Below are positions 1 to 6,836 of a DNA stretch of 17,153 bases, piece by piece. The notes beneath the pieces were generated by a model. That model ran no database searches. It saw only the letters and a program-made list of their open reading frames with translations, and was not told the origin of the DNA. The translations under genes and the position numbers were made by a program. Where the stretch lies: assembly GCA_002304945.1 (NCBI GenBank), contig DBPQ01000102.1:1-17153 (forward strand). The letters are read 5' to 3'. How positions within the stretch are numbered: the stretch's first letter is position 1; each line of letters begins with the position of its first letter. Source of the DNA: Actinomycetales bacterium UBA1416. GTDB taxonomy: Bacteria; Actinomycetota; Actinomycetes; Actinomycetales; Actinomycetaceae.

Positions 1-723
1 TCCTCACCGGAGTCCTTCGCACCCCGCTCTTCCGCAGGTGGGGCGACGCCGGAGCTCGCACGGCTGGCCGGTAAGCGGTTCGTCTACGTCCCCGAAGCCG
101 GGGGACTGCGGTTGGACGCCTCACGGATCAAGGCCATCGTCGGCGGCGACCCCCTCGTGGCCCGGTTGCTGCACCGCAACCCCGTCACCTTCCAGCCCCG
201 ATTCAAGCTCGCCTTCACCGCCAACGAACTGGCCGTCATCCCCGACGACGACGTCGGGCTCCGCCGCCGACTGCTGCCGCTACGGGTGGAAGCCACCCTC
301 TCCCGCCGAGACACGACCTTGAAAGCGACCCTGGAGGACACCGAGGAAGGGCGCGCCGCGCTGCTGGCGTTCGCCGTGCACGGTGCTCGCCACTGGCTGG
401 CCGACGGCGGCGACCTCGCCGCGTTGCGGCCGCCGATGCAGGTGCGGGATGCCCTCACCGCGTTCTTCGCCGAAATGGACCCCCTCGCCGAGTGGTGGGA
501 AGAACGCGTCATCATCTCAGAATCGGGTGGAACGACGACGTCACGCCTCCACGCCGACTACGCAGAATGGTGCCGCGACCACGGCGTCCGCAACGTCCTC
601 GGGATCAAAGGATTCGCCCAACGACTCACCAGCCGTGGGCACCCCGTCGCCCCCGACCGCACCACGGGGAGTCTTCGCCTCGGGCTCGGGCTTCGGCCGT
701 TACATGCGGGACGCCACTACTGA
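1..723 (+). CDS. Phage/plasmid D5-type primase-helicase, C-terminal part (5' partial)
   Basis: The reading frame is open from the first base, so only the last 240 residues are seen. They resemble the C-terminal portion of the phage/plasmid primase family with a D5-like SF3 helicase, which unwinds and primes DNA during replication of phages, plasmids and conjugative elements. Visible marks are VPEAGGLRLD followed by IKAIVGGD, then the typical FQPRFKLAFTANELAVIPDD stretch and the arginine-rich GLRRRLLPLRVE segment that acts as an arginine-finger region in this family. The end carries a small winged-helix-like region (ADYAEWC, then GFAQRLTSRG). The Walker A motif and the primase domain would lie upstream of the window. 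An internal TTG at 112 is unlikely to be the true start because the conserved family match begins before it. It suggests the element encodes its own replication function. Confidence 0.8.
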   Translation, partial: SSPESFAPRSSAGGATPELARLAGKRFVYVPEAGGLRLDASRIKAIVGGDPLVARLLHRNPVTFQPRFKLAFTANELAVIPDDDVGLRRRLLPLRVEATLSRRDTTLKATLEDTEEGRAALLAFAVHGARHWLADGGDLAALRPPMQVRDALTAFFAEMDPLAEWWEERVIISESGGTTTSRLHADYAEWCRDHGVRNVLGIKGFAQRLTSRGHPVAPDRTTGSLRLGLGLRPLHAGRHY

Positions 724-775
724 TCGGGGAGGTTCAACTCCGAATGGACCGCGTCGACGATGAGTCATGCTGGTT

Positions 776-798
776 GAGAAGGAGTTTTCCTTGTTCTC
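776..798. terminator. Possible stem-loop between convergent genes
   Basis: Between the stop of the primase gene and the stop of the convergent membrane protein gene, GAG/AAGG can pair with CCTT/CTC, with a GTT bulge and a T-rich loop. A short T-containing tract follows. A bidirectional terminator is expected here because the two genes converge, but the structure is weak and imperfect. Confidence 0.25.
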
Positions 799-875
799 GG
801 ATTATTGTCTGGTCATCTCTTGCTGACGTGTGTCACTCATGCGGTAGTGTCCAGGATAACGAAGCGAGCAAATAG

Positions 876-1433
876 CTACTGGCTGTAGTCATTGAATACC
901 ATTTTCGCGATGCGTTCTGAGGAAACACTGACGGAATCCGCCAAGTGGGGGGCCAAGTCCTTTCTCACCGCGACCGCAATGTCTCCCAGAGCCTCTTGGA
1001 GCCAGACGCGGTCCTCTGGCGGCACGTTGCCGTTGTGATCGCGCATGATCCGGTACGTGACCGCGTTCCAAGCTGCCAGTTTGTCGATGACGTCGGCACT
1101 TGCCCACACCGCGACTGCCGCCCTTATTTCAACCTCGCTCTTATTTGGATTCCCGCCCCGGAAGATTCCCGTCATGTGCCCCAGTAGCTTCTCGTAGACA
1201 TCTTCCCGTCGCGATCGCAATGCGCTTTCGGTCTCCCTTTGACGGCGCGCATTGAACGACTCCGTGGCGGCCAAGGCGACGAGCGCGGCGAGACTCGCGG
1301 TGATGACCGAGACGCCCCCCGCGGTGGGTATCGAGCCCCATTCGTTCGTGGGCGTCGTGCTGAACATGCAACCTAGGCCAACGAAAGCGGCAGCGAGCAG
1401 TATGAAGGAGAGGACACGGACCGCGTTAAGCAC
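876..1433 (-). CDS. Small two-TM membrane protein of unknown function
   Basis: I do not recognise a family. The predicted protein is 185 residues and starts with GTG. It has two hydrophobic segments, about residues 7-24 (FILLAAAFVGLG) and 38-58 (ITASLAALVALAAT), followed by a strongly charged, probably helical region (ARRQRETESALRSRRED) and a soluble C-terminal domain of about 100 residues, so most of the protein should be cytoplasmic. It is the only minus-strand gene supported here and lies between the replication gene and the transfer operon. Local A+T content just downstream (724-875) is higher than in the neighbours. An accessory role such as surface/entry exclusion or immunity is only a guess from position. 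The start is uncertain because no good ribosome binding site precedes the GTG. Confidence 0.6.
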   Translation of the reverse strand: MLNAVRVLSFILLAAAFVGLGCMFSTTPTNEWGSIPTAGGVSVITASLAALVALAATESFNARRQRETESALRSRREDVYEKLLGHMTGIFRGGNPNKSEVEIRAAVAVWASADVIDKLAAWNAVTYRIMRDHNGNVPPEDRVWLQEALGDIAVAVRKDLAPHLADSVSVSSERIAKMVFNDYSQ

Positions 1434-1442
1434 ACTTCAGTC

Positions 1443-1452
1443 TCGCATGCGA
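1443..1452. promoter_or_regulatory. Short palindrome upstream of the minus-strand gene
   Basis: TCGCATGCGA is a perfect 10-bp palindrome ten bases upstream of the minus-strand GTG start. It could be an operator for that gene, but a 10-bp palindrome in G+C-rich DNA can occur by chance. Confidence 0.25.
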
Positions 1453-1610
1453 CTTTGGTCTCTCAGCGAAGTTGGACTGGGGACGCCGCGAGTCCAGACG
1501 ACGGGGGTTCAACTGCCGCACGATCTGACGTTGCTCTGCGGAGCCACGTACAGAATCCCGGGACCTCAATCACCAGTTGGCAGTCCTTGATCAACTCCAA
1601 CACATACAGG

Positions 1611-1841
1611 AAGTGCCGGTGCTGTTGTGCGCCACGACCGGCAGTTCCGGCACTCGCCCTGTCGGTGTCCAACGCAAGTGCCGCTGGTATGTGTCCAGCT
1701 CAGCGGCCCGTTGCTCCCCCTTCGGCACTTCCGGCACTTGGCTGAGGAAGAGGCAGTAGCAAGGGTACCTGTGGAAAACTTCCGAGGGGTATCGGCGATG
1801 TAGGGCAATCTATGGGGCACGTGCCGAAGTGCCGCACGTGC
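1611..1841. repeat. Cluster of AAGTGCCG / CGGCACTT repeats with two CACGTG palindromes
   Basis: This lies in the 450-bp gene-free stretch 1434-1885. The octamer AAGTGCCG occurs at 1611-1618, 1676-1683 and 1827-1834. Its complement appears as CCGGCACT at 1647-1654 and CGGCACTT at 1723-1730 and again at 1732-1739 (tandem, 9-bp step). The last plus-strand copy at 1827-1834 lies between two palindromes, GGCACGTGCC (1816-1825) and GCACGTGC (1834-1841). The arrangement of mixed direct and inverted copies directly upstream of the transfer operon suits a multi-site operator, an iteron-type replication origin or an oriT/segregation site. The sequence alone does not decide which. Confidence 0.6.
1770..1778 (-). 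promoter_or_regulatory. DnaA-box-like 9-mer
   Basis: TGTGGAAAA on the plus strand reads TTTTCCACA on the minus strand, one mismatch from the consensus DnaA box TTATCCACA. It lies among the AAGTGCCG repeats in the gene-free stretch, in the most A+T-rich portion. A single near-match is weak evidence and it may be chance. Confidence 0.25.
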
Positions 1842-1885
1842 GCAGCGGGGGCGCTCCCCCCGGGTGTCCACCCCGAGGAGGTCCC

Positions 1886-2554
1886 GTGAAGCACATCCGC
1901 TGGGCCGTTGCCCTGCTCATCGTCGTGGTCGTCGTCGTGGCGGTCGCTTTGGCGGCCAGTGACGGTGACGAGAACGTAACCGCCACCTCACCCAACGCCG
2001 CGGCCACCGGCACTCAGCCGACCATGGAGCCGGCGACCCCGACGGTGACCGCTCCCGCCACGGAGGTGCCCGGGATGCCCACTATCGCCCGCACGGCGGA
2101 CCCGGACGCCTACGCGGACTCTGTCGCCGCGTTCGTGTTCTCGATGGACCCTCGGGCGTTCGGCTCGGAGGACTACCGCGCCGCTCTGCTCGCCGAGGCA
2201 GACCCCACGATGTCGGACAGCGGCCTTGCGGACCTCGAGCTGATGGTCGACGAGCGCATCCAGGACGCGACCCAGTGGGCCCGCATGCGGGCCAACAAGC
2301 AGTGGTCCACCTGGTCGTCCACCGCGGTGTGGGAGCCGCAGACCTGGGCCGAGGTCGTCACCGACGGCCTGGCTGAACCGGGCTGGGTGATGCGCAACGT
2401 CACCGGCACCCAGACCACGTACTACGTCGACGGCGGTGAGGCCCGCACCGCGGTCAGCGAACCCACGCTCACGGTCGGGATGCGCTGCCCTGCTGCCGGC
2501 GCCGACGTCGACCGGTGCCACCTCACCCTGCTCGGCACGGTGGTCATCCCCTGA
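1886..2554 (+). CDS. Membrane-anchored exported protein of the conjugation operon (possibly VirB8-like)
   Basis: The predicted protein is 222 residues. The GTG at 1886 is chosen because GAGGAGG lies five bases before it and because it places a clean membrane anchor at the N-terminus; reading from further upstream would add a proline/glycine-rich extension with no binding site. Residues 6-24 (about AVALLIVVVVVVAVALAA) form one TM helix. A Thr/Pro/Ala-rich linker follows (about 30-65), then an extracytoplasmic domain of about 150 residues. It is the first gene of the transfer operon, 37 bases before the cell-wall hydrolase gene. Single-TM proteins with a soluble outer domain in such clusters are often VirB8/TcpC-like scaffold proteins with an NTF2-type fold. 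I see no diagnostic motif, so that assignment is inferred from topology, size and context. Confidence 0.7.
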   Translation: MKHIRWAVALLIVVVVVVAVALAASDGDENVTATSPNAAATGTQPTMEPATPTVTAPATEVPGMPTIARTADPDAYADSVAAFVFSMDPRAFGSEDYRAALLAEADPTMSDSGLADLELMVDERIQDATQWARMRANKQWSTWSSTAVWEPQTWAEVVTDGLAEPGWVMRNVTGTQTTYYVDGGEARTAVSEPTLTVGMRCPAAGADVDRCHLTLLGTVVIP

Positions 2555-2591
2555 GCATCCAACTCCCGGACCAGATCAAAGGGGCGAAGCG

Positions 2592-3683
2592 ATGAAGAAG
2601 GTCCTGCTCCTCCTGGTTGCCCTGACCGCTCTGGTGATGGGCGGGCCGGCGGCGGTGGCCGCCGTCGGGCTGCTGGGCGTGGCGAACGACGCCGCCGCCC
2701 AGGCGAACTGCGGACCCGGCGGTCCGGCCGTGCTCCCCCTCGAGGACCTGCCCGAGTCCGTGGCCGGCTACTCCGGGGACCAGCTCGCGAACGCCGCGGC
2801 GATCATGCGCGCCGGCGTCGCCCTGAACGTGGGGGTGCACGGCCAGACGGTGGCCGTGATGACGGCCATGGGCGAGAGTTCGCTGATCAACGTCGACTAC
2901 GGGGACACCGCCGGACCCGACTCGCGGGGGCTGTTCCAGCAGCGCGCCAACGGGGCCTGGGGATCGTACGCGGATCGCATGGACCCCCAGACCTCAGCCT
3001 CCAACTTCTACAAGGCGCTGCTGCAGGTGGAGGGGTGGGAGACGCTGCCCCCGACCATTGCGGCGCACCGGGTGCAACGCGACGCCGACCCGCAGCATTA
3101 CGCCCCGTACTGGGACGACGCCGTCGCCGTGGTCACCGCCCTGGCCGGCACCCCACAGGGAGCCGTGCCGGGCATGGCGGCCGCGCCCGCGGCGGGGTGC
3201 GGAACGAGCGCGGGTGCTGGGACGGTGACGGCGCAGGGGTGGGGGAACCCCGCCGGCGGGAAGCTGACCTCCCCGTTCGGGACCCGGGTGCACCCGGTCA
3301 CCGGTGTGATCGGCACCCACACGGGGACCGACGTCGCGAACCGGTGCGGTATCCCGTTGCGGGCCGCGGCCGCCGGGATCGTGCTGCGGGCGGCGCCGGG
3401 GCCCTACCAGGGGCGGACCGGAAACCAGATCATCATCGACCACGGCGGCGGGGTCACCACCCGCTACGGGCACGCGCTGACTGGCACCATGATCGTCCGG
3501 CCCGGCGACCTCGTCACCGCCGGCATGCCGATCGCGGCGATGGGTGGTGACCCCGACCTCGACCCCATCGGCGCGGGTTCGAGCACGGGCTGCCACCTCC
3601 ACTTCGAGGTCAACATCAACGGGCAGGCGGTCGACCCGTCCGCCTACCTCCTCGCCCAAGGCGTCCAACTGGGCAGCGGCTGA
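2592..3683 (+). CDS. Two-domain cell-wall hydrolase: lysozyme/transglycosylase-like plus M23 metallopeptidase (VirB1-like)
   Basis: The 363-residue protein opens wall peptidoglycan for assembly of the conjugation channel. AAAGGGG lies a few bases before the ATG. Residues 1-37 form a signal peptide or anchor (KK, then a long Leu/Val/Ala segment ending in AAAQA). Residues about 60-185 form a lysozyme-like domain with a probable catalytic Glu95 in MGESS and a downstream GLFQQR motif. After a Gly/Ala linker, residues about 225-355 form an M23 (LytM/lysostaphin-type) endopeptidase with the zinc motifs HTGTD (His243, Asp247) and HLHFE (His335, His337), plus the structural HGGGVTTRYGH segment. All expected metal ligands are present, so it should be active. 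The dual glycosidase/peptidase architecture is typical of Gram-positive conjugation VirB1 counterparts. It is followed by an 88-base gap and then the VirB2-like gene. Confidence 0.9.
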   Translation: MKKVLLLLVALTALVMGGPAAVAAVGLLGVANDAAAQANCGPGGPAVLPLEDLPESVAGYSGDQLANAAAIMRAGVALNVGVHGQTVAVMTAMGESSLINVDYGDTAGPDSRGLFQQRANGAWGSYADRMDPQTSASNFYKALLQVEGWETLPPTIAAHRVQRDADPQHYAPYWDDAVAVVTALAGTPQGAVPGMAAAPAAGCGTSAGAGTVTAQGWGNPAGGKLTSPFGTRVHPVTGVIGTHTGTDVANRCGIPLRAAAAGIVLRAAPGPYQGRTGNQIIIDHGGGVTTRYGHALTGTMIVRPGDLVTAGMPIAAMGGDPDLDPIGAGSSTGCHLHFEVNINGQAVDPSAYLLAQGVQLGSG

Positions 3684-3771
3684 CTCCAGCCGCCACCCCG
3701 CGCACTGGTCCCCCGAGTGCGCAGACGAGGGTCTCTCCCTGTCAACACTCAAACCCCTGACAGGAGCCGAC

Positions 3772-4077
3772 ATGCCTCTCCCGACCCCCCTCCTTCTGCC
3801 GCTCGAAGACCCCGGCATCATCTCCAACGGGTCCGGTCTGCCCGGCCTGGCCCAGCTCCGGCAGATCGTCGGCGCCCTGCTGACCTTCGGCCTCGTGGCG
3901 TGCGTGGCCGCCCTGGTGATCGCCGCCGTGGTGTGGGGTTTCGGCTCCAACTCCGGCAACCCGCACCTCGCGGGGCGGGGCAAGTCCGGGGTCCTCGTCG
4001 CGGCGGGCGCGGCCCTGCTGATCGGCGCGGCGAACGCGATCGTGACGTTCTTCTCCAACGTCGGCGCCACGATCTGA
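3772..4077 (+). CDS. Small integral membrane protein of conjugation cluster (DUF6112-like, VirB2/TrbC-like)
   Basis: The protein has 101 residues with two TM helices, about residues 31-52 (IVGALLTFGLVACVAALVIA) and 73-92 (GVLVAAGAALLIGAANAIV), joined by a short Gly/Asn/Lys-rich loop. Size, two-helix topology and position between the wall hydrolase and the TrbL-like gene match the DUF6112 proteins of actinobacterial SCO6880 clusters. These occupy the place of the VirB2/TrbC pilin in type IV secretion loci. CAGGAG five bases before the ATG supports this start. There is no obvious cleavable signal peptide. The assignment to DUF6112 is from memory of the family and context, and the pilin-like role is inferred. 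The next gene starts only seven bases after its stop. Confidence 0.8.
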   Translation: MPLPTPLLLPLEDPGIISNGSGLPGLAQLRQIVGALLTFGLVACVAALVIAAVVWGFGSNSGNPHLAGRGKSGVLVAAGAALLIGAANAIVTFFSNVGATI

Positions 4078-4084
4078 GCAGCCC

Positions 4085-5365
4085 GTGGACATCTGTGACG
4101 TCGCCCCGCTCTCCCCCGCCTGCCTCCCGGTCGGCGTGGCCGGCACCCTCGCAGGTGCGGCCGCCAACAGCGTGCTGGACTCCGTGGGGGACGCGTTCGC
4201 CCGCGCCGTCGAGACCGTCCTGGACGCCACGTTCGAGGCGATCTCGAGCGTCTCGACGGTGGACCTGACCGCGAGCTACGTGGGCCGCAATGTCGCCGTG
4301 CTCACCTCCGTCGCGTTGGTGATGATCGTGGGCCTGTTCGTGGTCCAGGTGATCGCTGCGGCGCTGCGCCGGGAACCCGGCGGTCTCGGGCGGGCCATCA
4401 CCGGCGCCGGGGCCGCGGTGCTGGGCACTGCGGCTGCCGTCGCGATCATCCAGTCCCTGCTCATCGCGGTGGACGGGATCTGCGAGACCATCGCTTCGGC
4501 CGCCGGCACCAGCATCGAGGACGCCGCCCGCCGGCTGTTGGACGTCACCATGCTCACGAGCGTGCTGGGCGGCCCGGGCTCGGGCTCGGTGCTGGTGATC
4601 GTGTTCGGCGCCTTGTACATCGTCGGGGCGGTGCTCACCTTGGGGACGCTGTTGGTGCGCGAGGCCCTCATCGTCGTCGCTGTGGTCATCGCCCCGTTGG
4701 CGATCGCCGGGGGCACCGCCCGCATCACCACCGGGTGGGTCCGCCGCTGGCTCCAGGTCACGTTGGCGTTGATCGTGTCCAAGATCGCGATCGTGGTGGT
4801 GTTCGTCGTGGCCGTTGGGCTGGTGGGTGGGGCCACCGGGGTCGGGGCGCTGCTCTCCGGCCTCATCCTCATCCTGCTGGCCTGCCTCGCCCCCTGGGCG
4901 TCCTTCAAGTTCCTCGACTTCGCCGGCACCGCAATCGCCTCCGAGTTCCACCGGGCCACCAACGGCGCCACCCTCGCCGTGATGCACCACGGCAGAACCA
5001 CCGCCCAATCCGTGATGCGGACCATCGCCCCCATCGTCGGCGGACCCGCCGGCGCCGGGATCACCGCCGCCGCAGCCGCCGGCCCACCCCCCGGCGCAGG
5101 CGGCCCGACCGGCAGCCCACCCCCCGGACCCCACCTGCCCACGGCGCCCGGCCCACTCTTCCCCACGCCGGCCCCACCACCAGGCTCCCCACCCCCGCCA
5201 CCGGCGACGTCGGCACCGCCACCGACGACGGCACCGGCGCCCCAACCCCCGCTGCAGCCGACGACGTCGGCACCGCCCCCGCCGCCGACGACGTCGGCAC
5301 CGCCGTCGCCGTCACCCGCGCCGACGCCGGCGCCGTCCAGCCCGTTCTCGAGGAGTACCCCGTGA
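4085..5365 (+). CDS. TrbL/VirB6-like polytopic membrane protein with proline-rich tail
   Basis: The 426-residue protein begins with GTG just after the previous stop. It has at least five hydrophobic segments, near residues 68-93, 100-125, 160-190, 215-240 and 250-275, ending in a WASFKFLDF motif close to the membrane. It should form part of the inner-membrane channel of the conjugative type IV secretion system, as TrbL/VirB6 proteins do. From about residue 318 the sequence becomes a low-complexity tail of more than 100 residues made of Pro, Thr, Ala, Ser and Gly, with repeated TSAPP units. Its last bases overlap the next gene (GTGA at 5362-5365), which implies translational coupling. The tail is hydrophilic and presumably disordered. 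It could reach partners in the cytoplasm or span the cell wall, depending on topology. Confidence 0.82.
   Translation: MDICDVAPLSPACLPVGVAGTLAGAAANSVLDSVGDAFARAVETVLDATFEAISSVSTVDLTASYVGRNVAVLTSVALVMIVGLFVVQVIAAALRREPGGLGRAITGAGAAVLGTAAAVAIIQSLLIAVDGICETIASAAGTSIEDAARRLLDVTMLTSVLGGPGSGSVLVIVFGALYIVGAVLTLGTLLVREALIVVAVVIAPLAIAGGTARITTGWVRRWLQVTLALIVSKIAIVVVFVVAVGLVGGATGVGALLSGLILILLACLAPWASFKFLDFAGTAIASEFHRATNGATLAVMHHGRTTAQSVMRTIAPIVGGPAGAGITAAAAAGPPPGAGGPTGSPPPGPHLPTAPGPLFPTPAPPPGSPPPPPATSAPPPTTAPAPQPPLQPTTSAPPPPPTTSAPPSPSPAPTPAPSSPFSRSTP
5206..5304 (+). repeat. Short coding repeats GACGTCGGCACCGCC in the TrbL-like tail
   Basis: The 15-mer GACGTCGGCACCGCC occurs exactly three times, at 5206-5220, 5263-5277 and 5290-5304. 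In the TrbL-like frame it encodes the TSAPP units of the disordered tail. Such repeats can expand and contract by slippage, so tail length may vary between strains. Confidence 0.7.
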
Positions 5366-6819
5366 CCAGCAGCACCAGCAAGGCTTCTGTCCCGACCGTC
5401 CGGTTCGGGCGGCGTTCCACCCGCGGGGTGATGCTCGGCCTGTCCGCCCCCCGGGTCGCGGCCCTGGCCGTCGCCCTCGTGATCGCGCTGCCGGCGGTGT
5501 ACCTGGCCGGATTCACCGGGCTGGTGTGGACCTCGCCGGCCTGGGGGCTCGCCGTCGCCTCCGCGTGGGTGACCATCGGCTCCCGCACCGCCGTCGAGTG
5601 GTTGCCGATCTACGGCCACTGGATCGTCCGCCGGGCGCTGGGGCAGCACCTCTACCGGGTCCGGGTCCTCAAACCCCGACCCCAGGGCACCCTCGCGCTG
5701 CCCGGGGACGCCGCCCGGCTGCGGTACCACCACGACCCCGTCACCGGGGCCGCGATGATCCACGACCCCGTCGCGGGCACGATCACCGCCGCCGCGAAGG
5801 TGCGCCACCCCTCCTTCTACCTCCTCGCCGGCACCGACCAGGCCCGCCGCGTCACCGGGTGGGGCCGCGCCCTGGCCACCTGCTGCGCCTCGGGGCGGAT
5901 CGCCCGCGTCCAGGTCCTGGAGCGCACCATGCCCGACACCGGCGAAGGGATCCGGCAGTACTGGGCCCAGCACGGCCGGCACGACGGCGGGTGGGCCGCC
6001 ACCCAGTACGAGACCCTCATCGCGGGCGCCGCCCCCACCTCCGAGCGCCACGAGACCACCATCTCCATCACCGTGGACCTGACCCGAACCCGCCGAGCGG
6101 TGCGCGCCCACGGCGGCGGCATCACCGGCGCCGCCGCCGTCCTCCGGCAGGAGATGGCCACCCTGGGTGCGGCGTTGCACGCCGCCGAACTGATCGTGGA
6201 CGGGTGGGTGGAACCCGACGACCTCGCCGGCATCCTCCGCCTCGCCTACGACCCCGACGCCGTCCACCAGCTCGAGTGGACCACCCGGGTGGGCAGGGAC
6301 CTTCAGACCGCCGGCCCCACCCTGGTGACCGAGGAGCTGGACCACCTGCGCACCGACTCCGGGTACCACTGCGTGTACTGGATCTCCGAATGGCCCCGCT
6401 CCGAGGTCCGCCCCGGATTCCTCGAGAGCCTGCTCCTCGCCCCCGGGGTCCGGCGGGCCTTCACCCTGGTGGCTCAACCGCTCACCACCGGGGAGGCGCT
6501 GCGGTCCCTGCGCCGGGAACGGGTGGAGTACCAGGCCGACGCCACCCAGCGGGCCCGGATCGGGCAGATCACCGACTACGCCACCGAACAGGAATGGGCC
6601 GACGTCAACCAACGCGAACGCGACCTCGTCGCCGGCCACGGGGAACTCCGCTACGCCGGATTCCTGTGCGTCACCGCCCCCACCCTCGAAGGACTGCAGC
6701 AGGCCAAGGCGACGATCGAGCAGGCCGCCGTCAACGCCTCCTGCGAGACCCGTCTCCTCCTCGGGCAACAGACCCAGGCGTTCGCCGCCGCCGCCCTGCC
6801 GCTCGGCCGCGGCATCTGA
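5362..6819 (+). CDS. SCO6880-family conjugation protein (PrgI/VirB4 N-terminal-like)
   Basis: The 485-residue protein starts at a GTG that overlaps the previous stop, with GAGGAG upstream at 5349-5354. Two closely spaced TM helices lie at about residues 32-52 and 54-72 (VALVIALPAVYLAGF; WGLAVASAWVTIG), followed by a large cytoplasmic domain without a Walker motif. This matches the SCO6880 family found beside the VirB4 ATPase in actinobacterial conjugative elements. In other systems the equivalent parts are the PrgI/VirB3-type membrane protein and the N-terminal half of VirB4; here they appear combined in one protein and separate from the motor. Other recognisable stretches are YGHWIVRRALGQHLYRVRV after the helices and RTRRAVRAHGGG in the middle. 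It likely anchors the VirB4 motor at the membrane. The downstream ATPase gene begins 17 bases after its stop. Confidence 0.85.
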   Translation: MTSSTSKASVPTVRFGRRSTRGVMLGLSAPRVAALAVALVIALPAVYLAGFTGLVWTSPAWGLAVASAWVTIGSRTAVEWLPIYGHWIVRRALGQHLYRVRVLKPRPQGTLALPGDAARLRYHHDPVTGAAMIHDPVAGTITAAAKVRHPSFYLLAGTDQARRVTGWGRALATCCASGRIARVQVLERTMPDTGEGIRQYWAQHGRHDGGWAATQYETLIAGAAPTSERHETTISITVDLTRTRRAVRAHGGGITGAAAVLRQEMATLGAALHAAELIVDGWVEPDDLAGILRLAYDPDAVHQLEWTTRVGRDLQTAGPTLVTEELDHLRTDSGYHCVYWISEWPRSEVRPGFLESLLLAPGVRRAFTLVAQPLTTGEALRSLRRERVEYQADATQRARIGQITDYATEQEWADVNQRERDLVAGHGELRYAGFLCVTAPTLEGLQQAKATIEQAAVNASCETRLLLGQQTQAFAAAALPLGRGI

Positions 6820-6836
6820 CCGGAAGGACCACCACC

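Noticed and set aside
4276..6768. Long minus-strand open frame opposite the TrbL-like and SCO6880 genes
   Set aside because: Gly/Ala/Val-rich shadow of well-supported plus-strand membrane proteins, with no family match or start signal.
5526..6836. Extended N-terminus for the VirB4 ATPase
   Set aside because: The extension overlaps the SCO6880 gene in another frame and is Arg/Pro/His-rich noise; ATG 6837 has a good ribosome binding site.
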